Assembly: GCA_021325695.1 (NCBI GenBank) | Contig: JAJTCR010000140.1 | Location: forward strand, 1 to 7,761 | Source of the DNA: Steroidobacteraceae bacterium | Lineage (GTDB): Bacteria > Pseudomonadota > Gammaproteobacteria > Steroidobacterales > Steroidobacteraceae | DNA length: 7,761 nucleotides | Reading direction: 5' to 3' | Program-made: the position numbers and the translations under genes | In this document: one piece after another, positions 1-5,468 of the stretch | How positions within the stretch are numbered: position 1 is the first letter of the stretch | Layout: every line of letters begins with the position of its first letter | Notes under the pieces: generated by a model | What the model was told of the DNA's origin: nothing | Seen by the model: only the letters and a program-made list of their open reading frames with translations | Database searches by the model: none

Positions 1-349
1 AGACCGCGGACCATTCCGCCGCGCTTACTTTACCGTTGAAGCCGCGGTCGGCAACGATTTCCACGTCACGGTCTGCGAGCAGGAGGTAGATCAGGATGCC
101 GTTGTTCGCTTCGGTGTCCCAGACCCCGAGTGCCGCAAAGACCTCCAGCGCGCGCTGCCGCGGGGTCTTGCCGAGCCAGACCTCCGACGGTTCGAGCGCG
201 CCTTCGATGGCGAAGCGGATCTCCGCGGAGTGCGTGAGCTCGAACTCGGCGATCGCACGCTCGATCGCCTCGAGCGCTGCCGGGGGAAAAGCGTCGCGGA
301 GTGTGCCGCGTCGTGCAACCGTGTGCCGGAACAGGCGCTTCCAGTCCAT
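1..349 (-). CDS. Small TPM-domain protein, second of the lemA-TPM-TPM cassette; 3' end outside the window
   Basis: ATG at 347-349 opens a frame with no stop for 116 codons to the window edge, so the C-terminus is missing. The protein begins MDWKRLFRHT. It then shows TPM-domain features: a first helix around residues 23-37, the strand SAEIRFAIEG (41-50), a helix with TPRQRALEVFAALGVWDTE (62-80), the core strand NNGILIYLLLADRDVEIVADRG (about 82-103), then the start of the next helix. In TPM (YgcG/Psb32-like) proteins this helix, the paired hydrophobic strands and the aspartate-rich turn form the domain core. No signal peptide is visible, which fits the short second TPM protein often encoded after lemA and a secreted TPM protein. 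The start lies 5 nt after the stop of the upstream TPM gene. GGTGA (355-359 on the complement) overlaps that stop at 5-nt spacing, suggesting translational coupling. The molecular role is unknown; phosphatase activity has been proposed only for some TPM proteins. Confidence 0.85.
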   Translation of the reverse strand, partial: MDWKRLFRHTVARRGTLRDAFPPAALEAIERAIAEFELTHSAEIRFAIEGALEPSEVWLGKTPRQRALEVFAALGVWDTEANNGILIYLLLADRDVEIVADRGFNGKVSAAEWSAV

Positions 350-354
350 CGTGC

Positions 355-1228
355 TCACCAGCCGCCCGAGGCGCCACCGCCACCGAAGCCGCCCCCGCCG
401 CCGCTCCAGCCACCGCCGCCGAAGCCACCGCCACCACCACCCCAGCCACCGCCGCCGAAGCCGCCCGGGTAGCCCCAGCCGCGGCCGTGCCGGCTGCTGT
501 ACCAGCCGCCGCGACCGCCGCCGCCGCCGAGACCGCCGAGCAGCGAGAACACGAACGCGACGACGCCCGCGGCGATCGAGATGCCGAGGATCGCGATCAG
601 CATCCAGGTCAGGAACCCGACCACGCCACCGGTCGCGAGCGCACCGCCCACGCGCCCGAACATGCGCCGCAGGACCGAGCCGCCGACCAGCGCGAAGATG
701 AACAGCAGCGGCAGCAGCGTGAAGAGTCCCGGCACGTCGGCCGCGGGCGGGCTGATCTCGGGCTCCGGCAACGGCTCACCCTCGATCACTCGCATGATGC
801 GGTCGACGCCAACCGAGATGCCGCCGTAGTAGTCGCCCCGCTTGAACGCCGGAACGATGTCCTGCTGGATGATGCGGTTGGCAGTCGCGTCCGGCAGCGC
901 GCCTTCGAGGCCGTAGCCGACCTCGAGGCGGACCCGCCGGTCGTTCAAGGCGACCAGCAGCAACACGCCGTCGTCCACCTTGCCGCGACCGAGTTTCCAC
1001 TGCTCGACAACACGGATCGAGTACTGCTCGATCTCGTCGGGTTGCGTGGTCGGCACGATCAGTACCGCGACCTGGCTGCCCTGGGTCTGCTCGAAGCGCC
1101 GTGAGGGGCGGGACGGCGACCGGTGCCTGTGCCAGCGCGAGCGACAGGCCGACGAGCGAGAGCCACGCGGCGCACAGGAACTGCTGCGCGAGTCGGCTGC
1201 GGCCTCGGGTCACTGTCGGGACTGCCAA
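355..1228 (-). pseudogene. YgcG-like TPM-domain membrane protein with glycine-rich tail, apparently disrupted by a frameshifting deletion
   Basis: The gene is in two frames. The 5' part (1228 to about 1097, 44 codons) starts at TTG 1226-1228, with GGAG at 1237-1240 and 8-nt spacing. It encodes a convincing signal peptide (hydrophobic FLCAAWLSLVGLSLALAQA) followed by VAVPPLTA. The 3' part (about 1095 to the TGA at 355-357, 246 residues) resumes as FEQTQGSQVAVLIVPTTQPDEI. It continues through the TPM core (GVLLLVALNDRRVRLEVGYG, then an IIQQDIVPAFKRGDYY helix), two membrane segments (about 724-665 and 628-540) and a Gly/Trp/Phe-rich tail. Family members normally carry a V-x-D-x-x-G-x-L segment plus a helix between the signal peptide and the E-x-x-x-G-S-Q strand. 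Here roughly 20-24 residues are absent and the frame changes at about 1096. GTG 1211-1213 is an alternative start without a Shine-Dalgarno. If intact, this would be a periplasm-facing membrane protein acting with LemA. Either the gene has decayed or the assembly is wrong here. Confidence 0.82.
360..476 (-). repeat. Low-complexity glycine-repeat coding tract at the 3' end of the TPM gene
   Basis: On the plus strand this is a run of GCC/CCG/CCA-type triplets. Read on the minus strand it encodes imperfect units of aromatic residue plus 4-6 glycines (FGGGGW, GFGGGGW, GFGGGG), ending ASGGW. Such tails are usual in YgcG-like TPM proteins and are probably unstructured. The tract is prone to slippage and sequencing error, but the frame through it stays open to the stop. 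Confidence 0.75.
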
Positions 1229-1237
1229 TGCGGCGGC

Positions 1238-1268
1238 TCCGCGCCGTGCATCGGCTGCACGGCGCGGA
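1238..1268 (-). promoter_or_regulatory. Perfect 13-bp intercistronic hairpin overlapping the TPM gene's Shine-Dalgarno
   Basis: Positions 1238-1250 pair without mismatch with 1256-1268 around a 5-nt loop (plus-strand left arm TCCGCGCCGTGCA). It lies wholly in the 44-nt gap between the lemA stop (1273) and the TTG start of the TPM gene (1228). In the minus-strand transcript the 3' arm ends in GGA, three bases of the GGAG ribosome-binding site at 1237-1240. The folded stem would therefore hide the Shine-Dalgarno. No U-run follows, so it is not a typical intrinsic terminator. Lowered expression of the TPM genes, a 3'-end stabiliser for lemA mRNA, or translational coupling are all possible; the function is inferred. 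Confidence 0.7.
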
Positions 1269-1272
1269 AAGC

Positions 1273-1923
1273 TCAGTTGGTCACGGGCGCCGGCTCCGTG
1301 GCCGGCGCCGTCTCCGGTGCGGGCGTGGGGGCGGTCGTCGCCGGCGCGCCGAACTCGACCGTCGGCGGCCGCGAGATCTCGGCTTCGTTCTCGACCGTGA
1401 AGTTCGGCTTCACGTCGTAGCCGAAGATCATCGCGGTCAGGTTGACCGGGAACTTGCGCACCGTGACGTTGTAATCCTGCACGGCCTGGATGTAACGGTT
1501 GCGCGCGACGGTGATGCGGTTCTCGGTCCCTTCGAGCTGCGCCTGCAGGTCCCGGAAGTTCTGGTCGGACTTGAGCTCGGGATAGCGTTCCACGACGACC
1601 ATCAGGCGTGCGAGCGCGCTCGAGAGTTCGCCCTGCGCCGCCTGGAACTGCTGCAGCGAGGCAGGGTCCGCGGGGTCGACCCTGACCTGCGTCGCCTTCG
1701 CGCGCGCCTCCGTCACGCCGATCAGCACGGCCTGCTCCTGCGCCGCGAAACCCTTCACGGTGTTGACGAGGTTCGGGATCAGGTCCGCGCGGCGCTGGTA
1801 CTGGTTCAGCACTTCCGACCAGGCGGACTTGGTCTGCTCGTCCTGCACCTGGATCGTGTTGTAGCCGCAGCCGGACAACAGCAGCGCGGACGCCGCCAGC
1901 AACAGGCCCTGCAATGCACGCAT
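1273..1923 (-). CDS. lemA: LemA family lipoprotein
   Basis: A 216-residue protein with a lipoprotein signal peptide: hydrophobic residues 4-16, then lipobox LSGC with Cys19 as the expected lipidated residue. The next residues (GYNTIQVQDEQTKSAWSEV) and RRADLIPNLVNTVKGFA (44-60) are the classic LemA opening. YPELKSDQNFRDLQAQLEGT (114-133) followed by ENRITVARNRYIQAVQDYN is the conserved C-terminal helix signature. Together these give the antiparallel long-helix bundle of the family. A Pro/Thr/Ala-rich tail from about residue 194 to the end is a low-complexity extension. AAGGAG at 1932-1937 sits 8 nt before the ATG and supports this start. The gene lies 50 nt after the M13 peptidase and 44 nt before the TPM gene; LemA next to TPM-domain proteins is a recurrent bacterial arrangement. 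The biochemical function of LemA is not established, and an envelope role is inferred. The family assignment is secure. Confidence 0.95.
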   Translation of the reverse strand: MRALQGLLLAASALLLSGCGYNTIQVQDEQTKSAWSEVLNQYQRRADLIPNLVNTVKGFAAQEQAVLIGVTEARAKATQVRVDPADPASLQQFQAAQGELSSALARLMVVVERYPELKSDQNFRDLQAQLEGTENRITVARNRYIQAVQDYNVTVRKFPVNLTAMIFGYDVKPNFTVENEAEISRPPTVEFGAPATTAPTPAPETAPATEPAPVTN

Positions 1924-1931
1924 CGGATGAT

Positions 1932-1937
1932 CTCCTT
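1932..1937 (-). promoter_or_regulatory. Ribosome-binding site of lemA
   Basis: AAGGAG on the minus strand, 8 nt upstream of the lemA ATG (1921-1923). It is one of the best Shine-Dalgarno matches in the window and fixes the start. No intrinsic terminator is visible in the 50-nt gap to the M13 gene, consistent with co-transcription. Confidence 0.75.
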
Positions 1938-1973
1938 ATTGGCCGAAACGCACCCCTGCCAAGGAGCGGGACC

Positions 1974-4055
1974 TTACCAGATTCGGACCTGCTGCTCCGG
2001 CGCGAGGTACATCTGGTCGCCCGGCTCGACCGCGAACGCCCGTGCGAACGCCGGCATGTTGCGCAGGATGCCGTTGCAGCGGTACTGCGCGGGGCTGTGC
2101 GGGTCGGTCTTGAGTCGCTTGACCAGTTCCTCGTCGCGGTACTTGCGCTTCCAGACCTGGCCCCAGCCGAGGAAAAAGCGCTGTTCGCCGGTGAACCCGT
2201 CGATCACGGGCGCGGGCTTGCCGCCGAGCGACAGCTGGTACGCCTTGTAGGCCACCGCGAGACCCGACAGGTCGCCGATGTTCTCGCCGAGCGTGAGCTG
2301 GCCATTGACGTTCATTCCCGGCAGCGGGCTGAACGCGTCGTACTGTTTGACGAGCATGCCCGCGAGCGCGTTGAAGCGTTCCGCGTCCGTCGGCTGCCAC
2401 CAGTCGCGCAGCACGCCCTTGCCGTCGAATTCGCGGCCGCGGTCGTCGAAGCCGTGGCTGATTTCGTGGCCGATCACGGCGCCGATGCCCCCGTAGTTCA
2501 CCGAGTCGTCGGCCGTCATGTCGAAGAACGGCGGTTGCAGGATCGCGGCTGGGAAGACGATCTCGTTACCCAGCGGGTTGTAGTACGCGTTGACCGTCTG
2601 CGGCGTCAGGCTCCACTCGGTCTTGTCGACCGGTTTTCCGACCTTGGCGATCTCGCGCTGCACGTTCACGTCGCGTGCGCGAAGCACATTGCCGAGCAGG
2701 TCGTCCGGTTTCGTCACGAGCCCGGGGTATTCCTTCCACTTGGTCGGATAGCCGACCTTGACCGTGAAATGGCGGACCTTGTCGTGCGCCTCGCGCTTCG
2801 TTTCGGCGCTCATCCAGTCGAGCTCGTCGATCGAGGCGTCGAACGACTTGAGCAGGTTCGCCACGAGCTGCTCCATGCGCTGCTTGGCTTCCGGCGGGAA
2901 ATGCCGCTCCACGTACACCTTGCCGAGCAGGTCACCGGTCGAGTTCTCGAGTTCGCCCAGCGCGCGCTTCCAGCGCGGCTTGAGTTCCGGCGTACCGCTG
3001 AGCGTACGTGCATAGAAGTCGAAGTTTTCGTCGACGAACGCCGAGCTCAGGTACGGCGAGTAGCTGTCGATCGCGCGGAGCGTCAGGTAGTCGCGCCACG
3101 TGGCGAGCGGGACGTCGTTCACGGCCTGGCCGACGGCCACGAAGTAATCCGGCTGTCCGAGCGAGACGGTCTCGACGTGGTCCAGTCCCATCCGGGCCAG
3201 CCACCGCGACCAGTCGATGCCCGGCGACGCTTTCTCGGCGGCCTCGACGTCCAGGGGGTTCCACAGCTTCTGGAATTCGCGCATGCGCACGGCGGGCCAG
3301 TTCGCCTTGGCGAGGCGGGTCTCGAACGCCAGCAACCGTTGCGCGACGGCGGCGGAGTCCTTGCGTCCAGCGAGCTTGAACACGGCGTCGACGTGGCGCA
3401 CGTACGCGGCGCGGATGTCCTGGAACCGCTGTTCCTTGGAGAAGTAGTAGTCGCGCTCGGGCAGCCCGAGGCCCGATTGCGTCAACCACAGCGCATTGAC
3501 TTCGGGATTGTTCGCAGCGGCAATCACCGACGCGCTGATCGGCGTGTCGATCAGCAGCAGTTGCGCGCGAGCGAGGTATTCGAGCAGTTGCGTGCGATCC
3601 TGGATCGCGGCGATCCGGTCGAGTTCGGGCTGCAGCGGCGCGAGGCCGAGGCGCTCGGCCTTCGCCTCGTCCATGTAACTCTTGTAGAAGTCGCCGACGA
3701 GCTGTGCGTCGGTGCCTGCCGTGGCCGCGCCGGCGGCCGCTTCCTCGACGATGGCGTGGAGATTCTTCTCGGCCTCGTCCTGCAGGATGGTGAATGCGCC
3801 GTAGTTGTTCTTGTCGGCCGGGATCTCGGTCTTCGCGAGCCAGGCGCCGTTCACGAAGCGATAGAAGTCGTCCTGCGGGCGCACCTCGCGGTCGAAATTC
3901 GCGAGGTCGATGCCCGAGGTCAAGGCCGGAGCCGCTGGCTCGGCGGCCACCCGGGCGGACGTTCCCACCGGGGCAGGCTCGGATTGTTCGGGTGCGCCCG
4001 CGCACGCAGCGAGCGTGAGCGACAGGGCAAGCGGCAGCGGCCAGCGCATGGACAT
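1974..4055 (-). CDS. M13 family (neprilysin/PepO-like) zinc metallopeptidase lipoprotein
   Basis: The 693-residue protein matches the usual length of bacterial M13 peptidases. A lipoprotein signal peptide ends at lipobox LAAC (Cys18), so it is probably anchored in the envelope; an Ala/Pro-rich linker runs to about residue 47. The M13 N-terminal domain begins near FDREVRPQDDFYRFVNGAW (54-72). The catalytic domain is complete: NAYYNP (489-494), the zinc motif HEISH (530-534, within GHEISHGFDD), the third zinc ligand and neighbouring Asp in ENIGD (591-595), and the substrate-binding DPHSPAQYRCNG (651-662), whose His and Arg match the transition-state and carboxylate-binding residues of neprilysin. 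The C-terminus MYLAPEQQVRIW is typical of bacterial members. GGAG at 4063-4066 lies 7 nt before ATG 4053-4055, favouring it over ATG 4047-4049. Such enzymes cut oligopeptides; the substrate is unknown. It appears to be the first gene of the operon with lemA and the TPM genes. Confidence 0.96.
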   Translation of the reverse strand: MSMRWPLPLALSLTLAACAGAPEQSEPAPVGTSARVAAEPAAPALTSGIDLANFDREVRPQDDFYRFVNGAWLAKTEIPADKNNYGAFTILQDEAEKNLHAIVEEAAAGAATAGTDAQLVGDFYKSYMDEAKAERLGLAPLQPELDRIAAIQDRTQLLEYLARAQLLLIDTPISASVIAAANNPEVNALWLTQSGLGLPERDYYFSKEQRFQDIRAAYVRHVDAVFKLAGRKDSAAVAQRLLAFETRLAKANWPAVRMREFQKLWNPLDVEAAEKASPGIDWSRWLARMGLDHVETVSLGQPDYFVAVGQAVNDVPLATWRDYLTLRAIDSYSPYLSSAFVDENFDFYARTLSGTPELKPRWKRALGELENSTGDLLGKVYVERHFPPEAKQRMEQLVANLLKSFDASIDELDWMSAETKREAHDKVRHFTVKVGYPTKWKEYPGLVTKPDDLLGNVLRARDVNVQREIAKVGKPVDKTEWSLTPQTVNAYYNPLGNEIVFPAAILQPPFFDMTADDSVNYGGIGAVIGHEISHGFDDRGREFDGKGVLRDWWQPTDAERFNALAGMLVKQYDAFSPLPGMNVNGQLTLGENIGDLSGLAVAYKAYQLSLGGKPAPVIDGFTGEQRFFLGWGQVWKRKYRDEELVKRLKTDPHSPAQYRCNGILRNMPAFARAFAVEPGDQMYLAPEQQVRIW

Positions 4056-4103
4056 CGTCGGACTCCGTTGGGATGCGACGGCCGGGCCGCCGCGGAACCG
4101 GGG

Positions 4104-4109
4104 ATTATA
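4104..4109 (-). promoter_or_regulatory. Candidate -10 box (TATAAT) for the M13-lemA-TPM operon
   Basis: The minus strand reads TATAAT exactly, overlapping the TAA stop of the methyltransferase (4105-4107). The M13 start is 48 nt downstream, giving a short leader of about 40 nt. No good -35 hexamer lies 16-19 nt upstream (GC-rich, about 4126-4134). It is therefore either a weak or activator-dependent promoter, or chance. In sequence this GC-rich a perfect TATAAT in the right place is suggestive. Confidence 0.45.
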
Positions 4110-4869
4110 GGCGACGAGGCTGCCGGCCCACCCGCAGGTAGAGCGGCCAGTCGAGACGAACCGTGCGTGCGACGGGCCAGGCCGAGGCCAGCTCGCGTTC
4201 GATGGCCGGCAGTGGGTCCCGTCCGTCGTGTCGCACCCGGTACTGCTGCACCGAGGACCAGCTCGCGAAATAGCCGATCACCTGTTCGAGCGTCCACTCG
4301 GTCTGCAGCTGGAACGCCGGCGGCGTGATCTCGTCCCAGGGAAACGGGATCGTGCGATAGCCCTGTTGCACGTACTCGCGTTCCGGCGGCCAGTAGGGCC
4401 CGATCGTGTCGTGGTAGAAGCGGTCGACGACCTCGTCGATCGCTCCGCCGGCACGAAACACCGTGTACGTCCAGGCCGCGACGACGCCGCCGGGCATCAG
4501 CACGCGCCGGCACTCGGCGTGGAAGTTGTCGAAGTCGAACCAGTGGATCGCCTGCGCGACGGCGACCAGCGCGACCGTGCCGTCGGCCACCGGCAGTGCT
4601 TCAGCCAACGCGCGCTCGTAGCGCACCCCGGGGTGCGGCTGGGCCTGCTGCAACTGCGCCGGGCTCGCGTCCACGGCGATCACGTGGTCGAAATGCTCCG
4701 CCAGTGCGACGGCTGCCTGCCCATTGCCGGTCGCGCAGTCGACCGCGAGCGAGCGACTCGGTGCGAGCGAGGCGACGTAGTCGATCAGCGCGGACGGATA
4801 CGCGGGACGGTAGCGGCTGTAGTCGGCCGCCTGCCGAGAGAAGTGGTCCTTGAACGTCGGCGCGGTCAT
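4105..4869 (-). CDS. Class I SAM-dependent methyltransferase
   Basis: A 254-residue Rossmann-type methyltransferase. SAM-binding motif I is LAVDCATGNGQAAVAL (41-56; glycine-rich VDCATGNGQ). The acidic end of strand 2 is VIAVDAS (63-69), VALVAVAQAIHWFDF (98-112) is the strand-4 region, and RRVLMPGGVVAAW (121-133) is the post-motif III segment. The AxHWFD signature after motif II and the N-terminal FSRQAADYSRYRPAYP resemble the small-molecule methyltransferase group that includes trans-aconitate methyltransferase-like proteins, but the substrate cannot be read from the sequence. The ATG at 4867-4869 is chosen because the recognisable domain begins just after it; the frame stays open further upstream but has no family similarity there. 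No strong Shine-Dalgarno precedes this ATG. The gene is divergent from the DUF2721 gene (74 nt) and 49 nt upstream of the M13 gene on the same strand, so some read-through is possible. Confidence 0.9.
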   Translation of the reverse strand: MTAPTFKDHFSRQAADYSRYRPAYPSALIDYVASLAPSRSLAVDCATGNGQAAVALAEHFDHVIAVDASPAQLQQAQPHPGVRYERALAEALPVADGTVALVAVAQAIHWFDFDNFHAECRRVLMPGGVVAAWTYTVFRAGGAIDEVVDRFYHDTIGPYWPPEREYVQQGYRTIPFPWDEITPPAFQLQTEWTLEQVIGYFASWSSVQQYRVRHDGRDPLPAIERELASAWPVARTVRLDWPLYLRVGRQPRRL

Positions 4870-4887
4870 GGACGCATCGTGCGCGAG

Positions 4888-4916
4888 GCGACGCGGCCAG
4901 GCAATCGACTTAGAAT
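4888..4916 (+). promoter_or_regulatory. Candidate promoter of the DUF2721 gene
   Basis: TAGAAT at 4911-4916 is a good -10 match. At 17-nt spacing upstream, GCGACG (4888-4893) matches the -35 consensus only at its central GAC. Transcription would start near 4923, leaving a leader of about 20 nt before GTG 4944. The site lies in the 74-nt divergent intergenic region. I found no convincing oppositely oriented promoter for the methyltransferase there. Confidence 0.4.
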
Positions 4917-4943
4917 CGCGACGCCACCGGACCCGGAGCGATC

Positions 4944-5381
4944 GTGCACGCACTCGAAGTCGTCGACATCGCGCACGCGATCCAGCTCGCGCTGGCGCCC
5001 GTGTTCCTGCTGTCCGGCATCGCCGCGTTCCTCGGCGTGCTGACGAACCGGCTCGCGCGGCTGGTCGACCGCGCCCGCAAGCTCGAACACGACGTGCGCG
5101 AGGCGACCGCTCCGGACCCCGATTACGCGCGCGCGCAGTTGCACTGGATGGCACGCCGTTCGCGGTTCATCAACGCCGCGATCACGCTCGCGACGATCTC
5201 CGGCCTGCTGATCGCGCTCGTCGTGGCGTTGCTGTTCAGCGGCACGTTCGTGCCGATCAACCTCGCTGCCTACGTGGCGGTGCTGTTCGTCGTATCGATG
5301 ACCGCGCTGGTGGGCGCCTTCCTGAGTTTCCTGCTCGAAGTGCGCATCGCGATCAAGTCGCTGCGCATCGGCCACGTTTAG
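4944..5381 (+). CDS. DUF2721 family integral membrane protein
   Basis: A 145-residue protein matching DUF2721 in length and layout. The N-terminal amphipathic/hydrophobic segment (AHAIQLALAPVFLLSGIAAFLG, about 10-31) is followed by the conserved basic stretch VLTNRLARLVDRARKLE (32-48). A charged loop follows, then two further membrane helices (about 76-98 and 104-131), and a short basic end (RIAIKSLRIGHV). The pattern LxNRLxRxxDRxRxLE after the first helix is the most recognisable part of the family. The start is GTG 4944-4946, supported by GGAG at 4935-4938 with 5-nt spacing; no ATG lies nearby in frame. It is an inner-membrane protein of unknown function. It stands alone between a divergent methyltransferase and a convergent lipoprotein gene, so the neighbours give no functional hint. 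Confidence 0.93.
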   Translation: MHALEVVDIAHAIQLALAPVFLLSGIAAFLGVLTNRLARLVDRARKLEHDVREATAPDPDYARAQLHWMARRSRFINAAITLATISGLLIALVVALLFSGTFVPINLAAYVAVLFVVSMTALVGAFLSFLLEVRIAIKSLRIGHV

Positions 5382-5398
5382 CGGCGTTCAAACCACAG

Positions 5399-5433
5399 GC
5401 GGGATGCATCGACTTCTCGTCGATGCATCCCGC
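5399..5433. repeat. Perfect 15-bp inverted repeat between convergent genes (terminator or REP-like element)
   Basis: 5399-5413 (GCGGGATGCATCGAC) pairs perfectly with 5419-5433 around the loop TTCTC. Each arm contains the self-palindrome GATGCATC. It lies 17 nt past the DUF2721 stop and 35 nt past the stop of the DUF4382 gene on the other strand, the position expected of a bidirectional transcription stop. Neither side has a proper U-run: the plus side continues GCGCCGTCTTCG, while the minus side has only a TTT some 11 nt away. It may therefore act as an RNA 3'-end stabiliser, a Rho-assisted stop, or one copy of a dispersed REP-type palindrome. Confidence 0.8.
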
Positions 5434-5468
5434 GCCGTCTTCGATTGCCCGGCGAGGACGATGGCCCG

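Noticed and set aside
360..476. GCC/CCG-rich block considered as a CRISPR-like or tandem repeat array
   Set aside because: There are no spacers or constant repeat units; it is the coding sequence of a glycine-rich tail.
1924..1973. Possible terminator between the M13 gene and lemA
   Set aside because: CCCGCTCC and GGCAGGGG give only a short imperfect stem without a U-run, so operon read-through remains the better reading.
1914..4328. An 804-codon open frame on the plus strand opposite the M13 gene
   Set aside because: It is the antisense shadow of a GC-rich gene: its Arg/Val/Leu/Asp-rich repetitive composition shows no domain, while the minus strand encodes a complete M13 peptidase with all catalytic motifs.
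4870..5154. Upstream extension of the methyltransferase frame to 5154
   Set aside because: The extension is Arg/Ala-rich without family similarity and overlaps the DUF2721 gene on the other strand; the methyltransferase domain begins right after ATG 4869.
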